From Lacinutrix sp. C3R15 (GTDB lineage Bacteria > Bacteroidota > Bacteroidia > Flavobacteriales > Flavobacteriaceae): a DNA stretch of 64,000 nt. Position 1 is the stretch's first letter, and the number at the start of each line of letters is the position of its first letter. Below are positions 63,711 to 64,000 of this stretch, piece after piece. The stretch covers positions 62,001 to 126,000 of the forward strand of contig NZ_JAHKPZ010000023.1 in assembly GCF_018860825.1 (NCBI RefSeq). Reading direction: 5' to 3'. A program made the translations under genes and the position numbers. Under the pieces are notes generated by a model. The model worked only from the letters and a program-made list of their open reading frames with translations, did not search any database and was not told where the DNA came from.

Positions 63711-64000
63711 CTATTCTTCCATTTTTTCCATGAGTTCAAACCAGCGTTCTTCTTTGGTTTCCATTTCTGTGATAATGCTTTGCAGTTGGTCTGAAAGTGC
63801 TGTGATTTTTTCTTGGGTTAGTGTTTCGTCTAGAAACTTTGCTTCTAATTCCTTTTTATCAAATTCTAAAGATTTTAGTTTGCTTTCAATGTTTTTATAT
63901 TCTTTTTGTTCGTTGTAAGATAGTTTTGTGTTGCTGTCTTTTTTCCAGGATTTCTTTTCTTTCTTATTGTCGTTGTCTTCGGTTAAGACGGGTTGACTAT
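63711..64000 (-). CDS. ABC-F protein, C-terminal part (cut by window edge)
   Basis: The reverse frame open from base 64000 to the stop at 63711-63713 gives about 95 residues: a basic linker (NDNKKEKKSWKKDSNT) followed by LSYNEQKEYKNIESKLKSLE and a long coiled coil ending ELMEKMEE. This is the C-terminal coiled-coil domain of Uup/EttA-type ABC-F translation factors. The ATPase domains are outside the window. Confidence 0.8.
   Translation of the reverse strand, partial: SQPVLTEDNDNKKEKKSWKKDSNTKLSYNEQKEYKNIESKLKSLEFDKKELEAKFLDETLTQEKITALSDQLQSIITEMETKEERWFELMEKMEE

Overview
The window is chromosomal DNA from a Bacteroidota member of the family Flavobacteriaceae. The evidence is the AT-rich composition, starts preceded by TAnnTTTG promoter boxes rather than Shine-Dalgarno sequences, type IX secretion (T9SS) sorting domains of types A and B, a BshC bacillithiol enzyme, a DUF4295 protein next to L28/L33, and many families typical of the group (DUF2911, DUF922, DUF3820, DUF2795). 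I cannot name a genus. I see no rRNA, tRNA, CRISPR array, prophage or intact insertion sequence.

Layout. 1-7.7 kb: a cut sodium:solute symporter, recR with a glycosyltransferase, a 2-oxo acid dehydrogenase E2 gene with a palindromic operator-like site in its promoter, an exported glutaredoxin-like protein, a DnaQ-like exonuclease, and an FAH-family hydrolase/Hpt/CinA operon. 7.7-18.9 kb: ribosomal cluster rpmB-rpmG-DUF4295, ftsY, a T9SS type B surface protein, a serine hydrolase lipoprotein, rimO, an SGNH lipoprotein, bshC and guaA. 19-32.5 kb: a LysM/PBP1 lipoprotein operon, pyrG, yidC, two MORN-type exported proteins, mnmA, a nitronate monooxygenase, a MATE pump and a PAP2 phosphatase. 32.8-40 kb: a PAS-rich histidine kinase with its response regulator, then an Arn-like lipid glycosylation module (GT2, double LAB_N membrane protein, GT39) beside a sugar-nucleotide epimerase. 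39.3-43.2 kb: an MTR-kinase-like phosphotransferase with an exported nucleoside hydrolase, meaB, and a DUF2911 protein. 43.4-46.8 kb: an ECF sigma factor, putative anti-sigma factor and surface protein operon, then an M23 peptidase. 46.8-53.7 kb: a 2039-residue multidomain protein with seven HYR repeats and a C-terminal dockerin-like module, co-directional with a small cohesin-like T9SS protein. 53.9-64 kb: two exported proteins followed by a decayed copy of the secA 3' end, secA itself, DUF2795, a cobalamin adenosyltransferase, a RelE/ParE toxin-antitoxin pair among repeats, a LolD/MacB-type ABC ATPase, a methyltransferase, a heptamer repeat and the end of an ABC-F gene.

The strongest candidates for something undescribed are these. 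(1) A dispersed intergenic element in three copies (8.56, 19.05 and 31.75 kb), with conserved single-stranded blocks, a closing stem showing a compensatory change and hairpins whose arms differ between copies but still pair; each copy ends just before a gene start. (2) The cohesin/dockerin-like pair, in which only the small partner carries a T9SS signal. (3) A DUF2911-like protein whose single Pro-x-x-x-Trp turn appears to have expanded into six FPGNDW repeats. It lies in a segment bordered by secA and a 97%-identical fragment of the secA 3' end. (4) A toxin-antitoxin pair set between copies of another repeat family.

All calls come from reading the sequence and from family knowledge. No database search was run.
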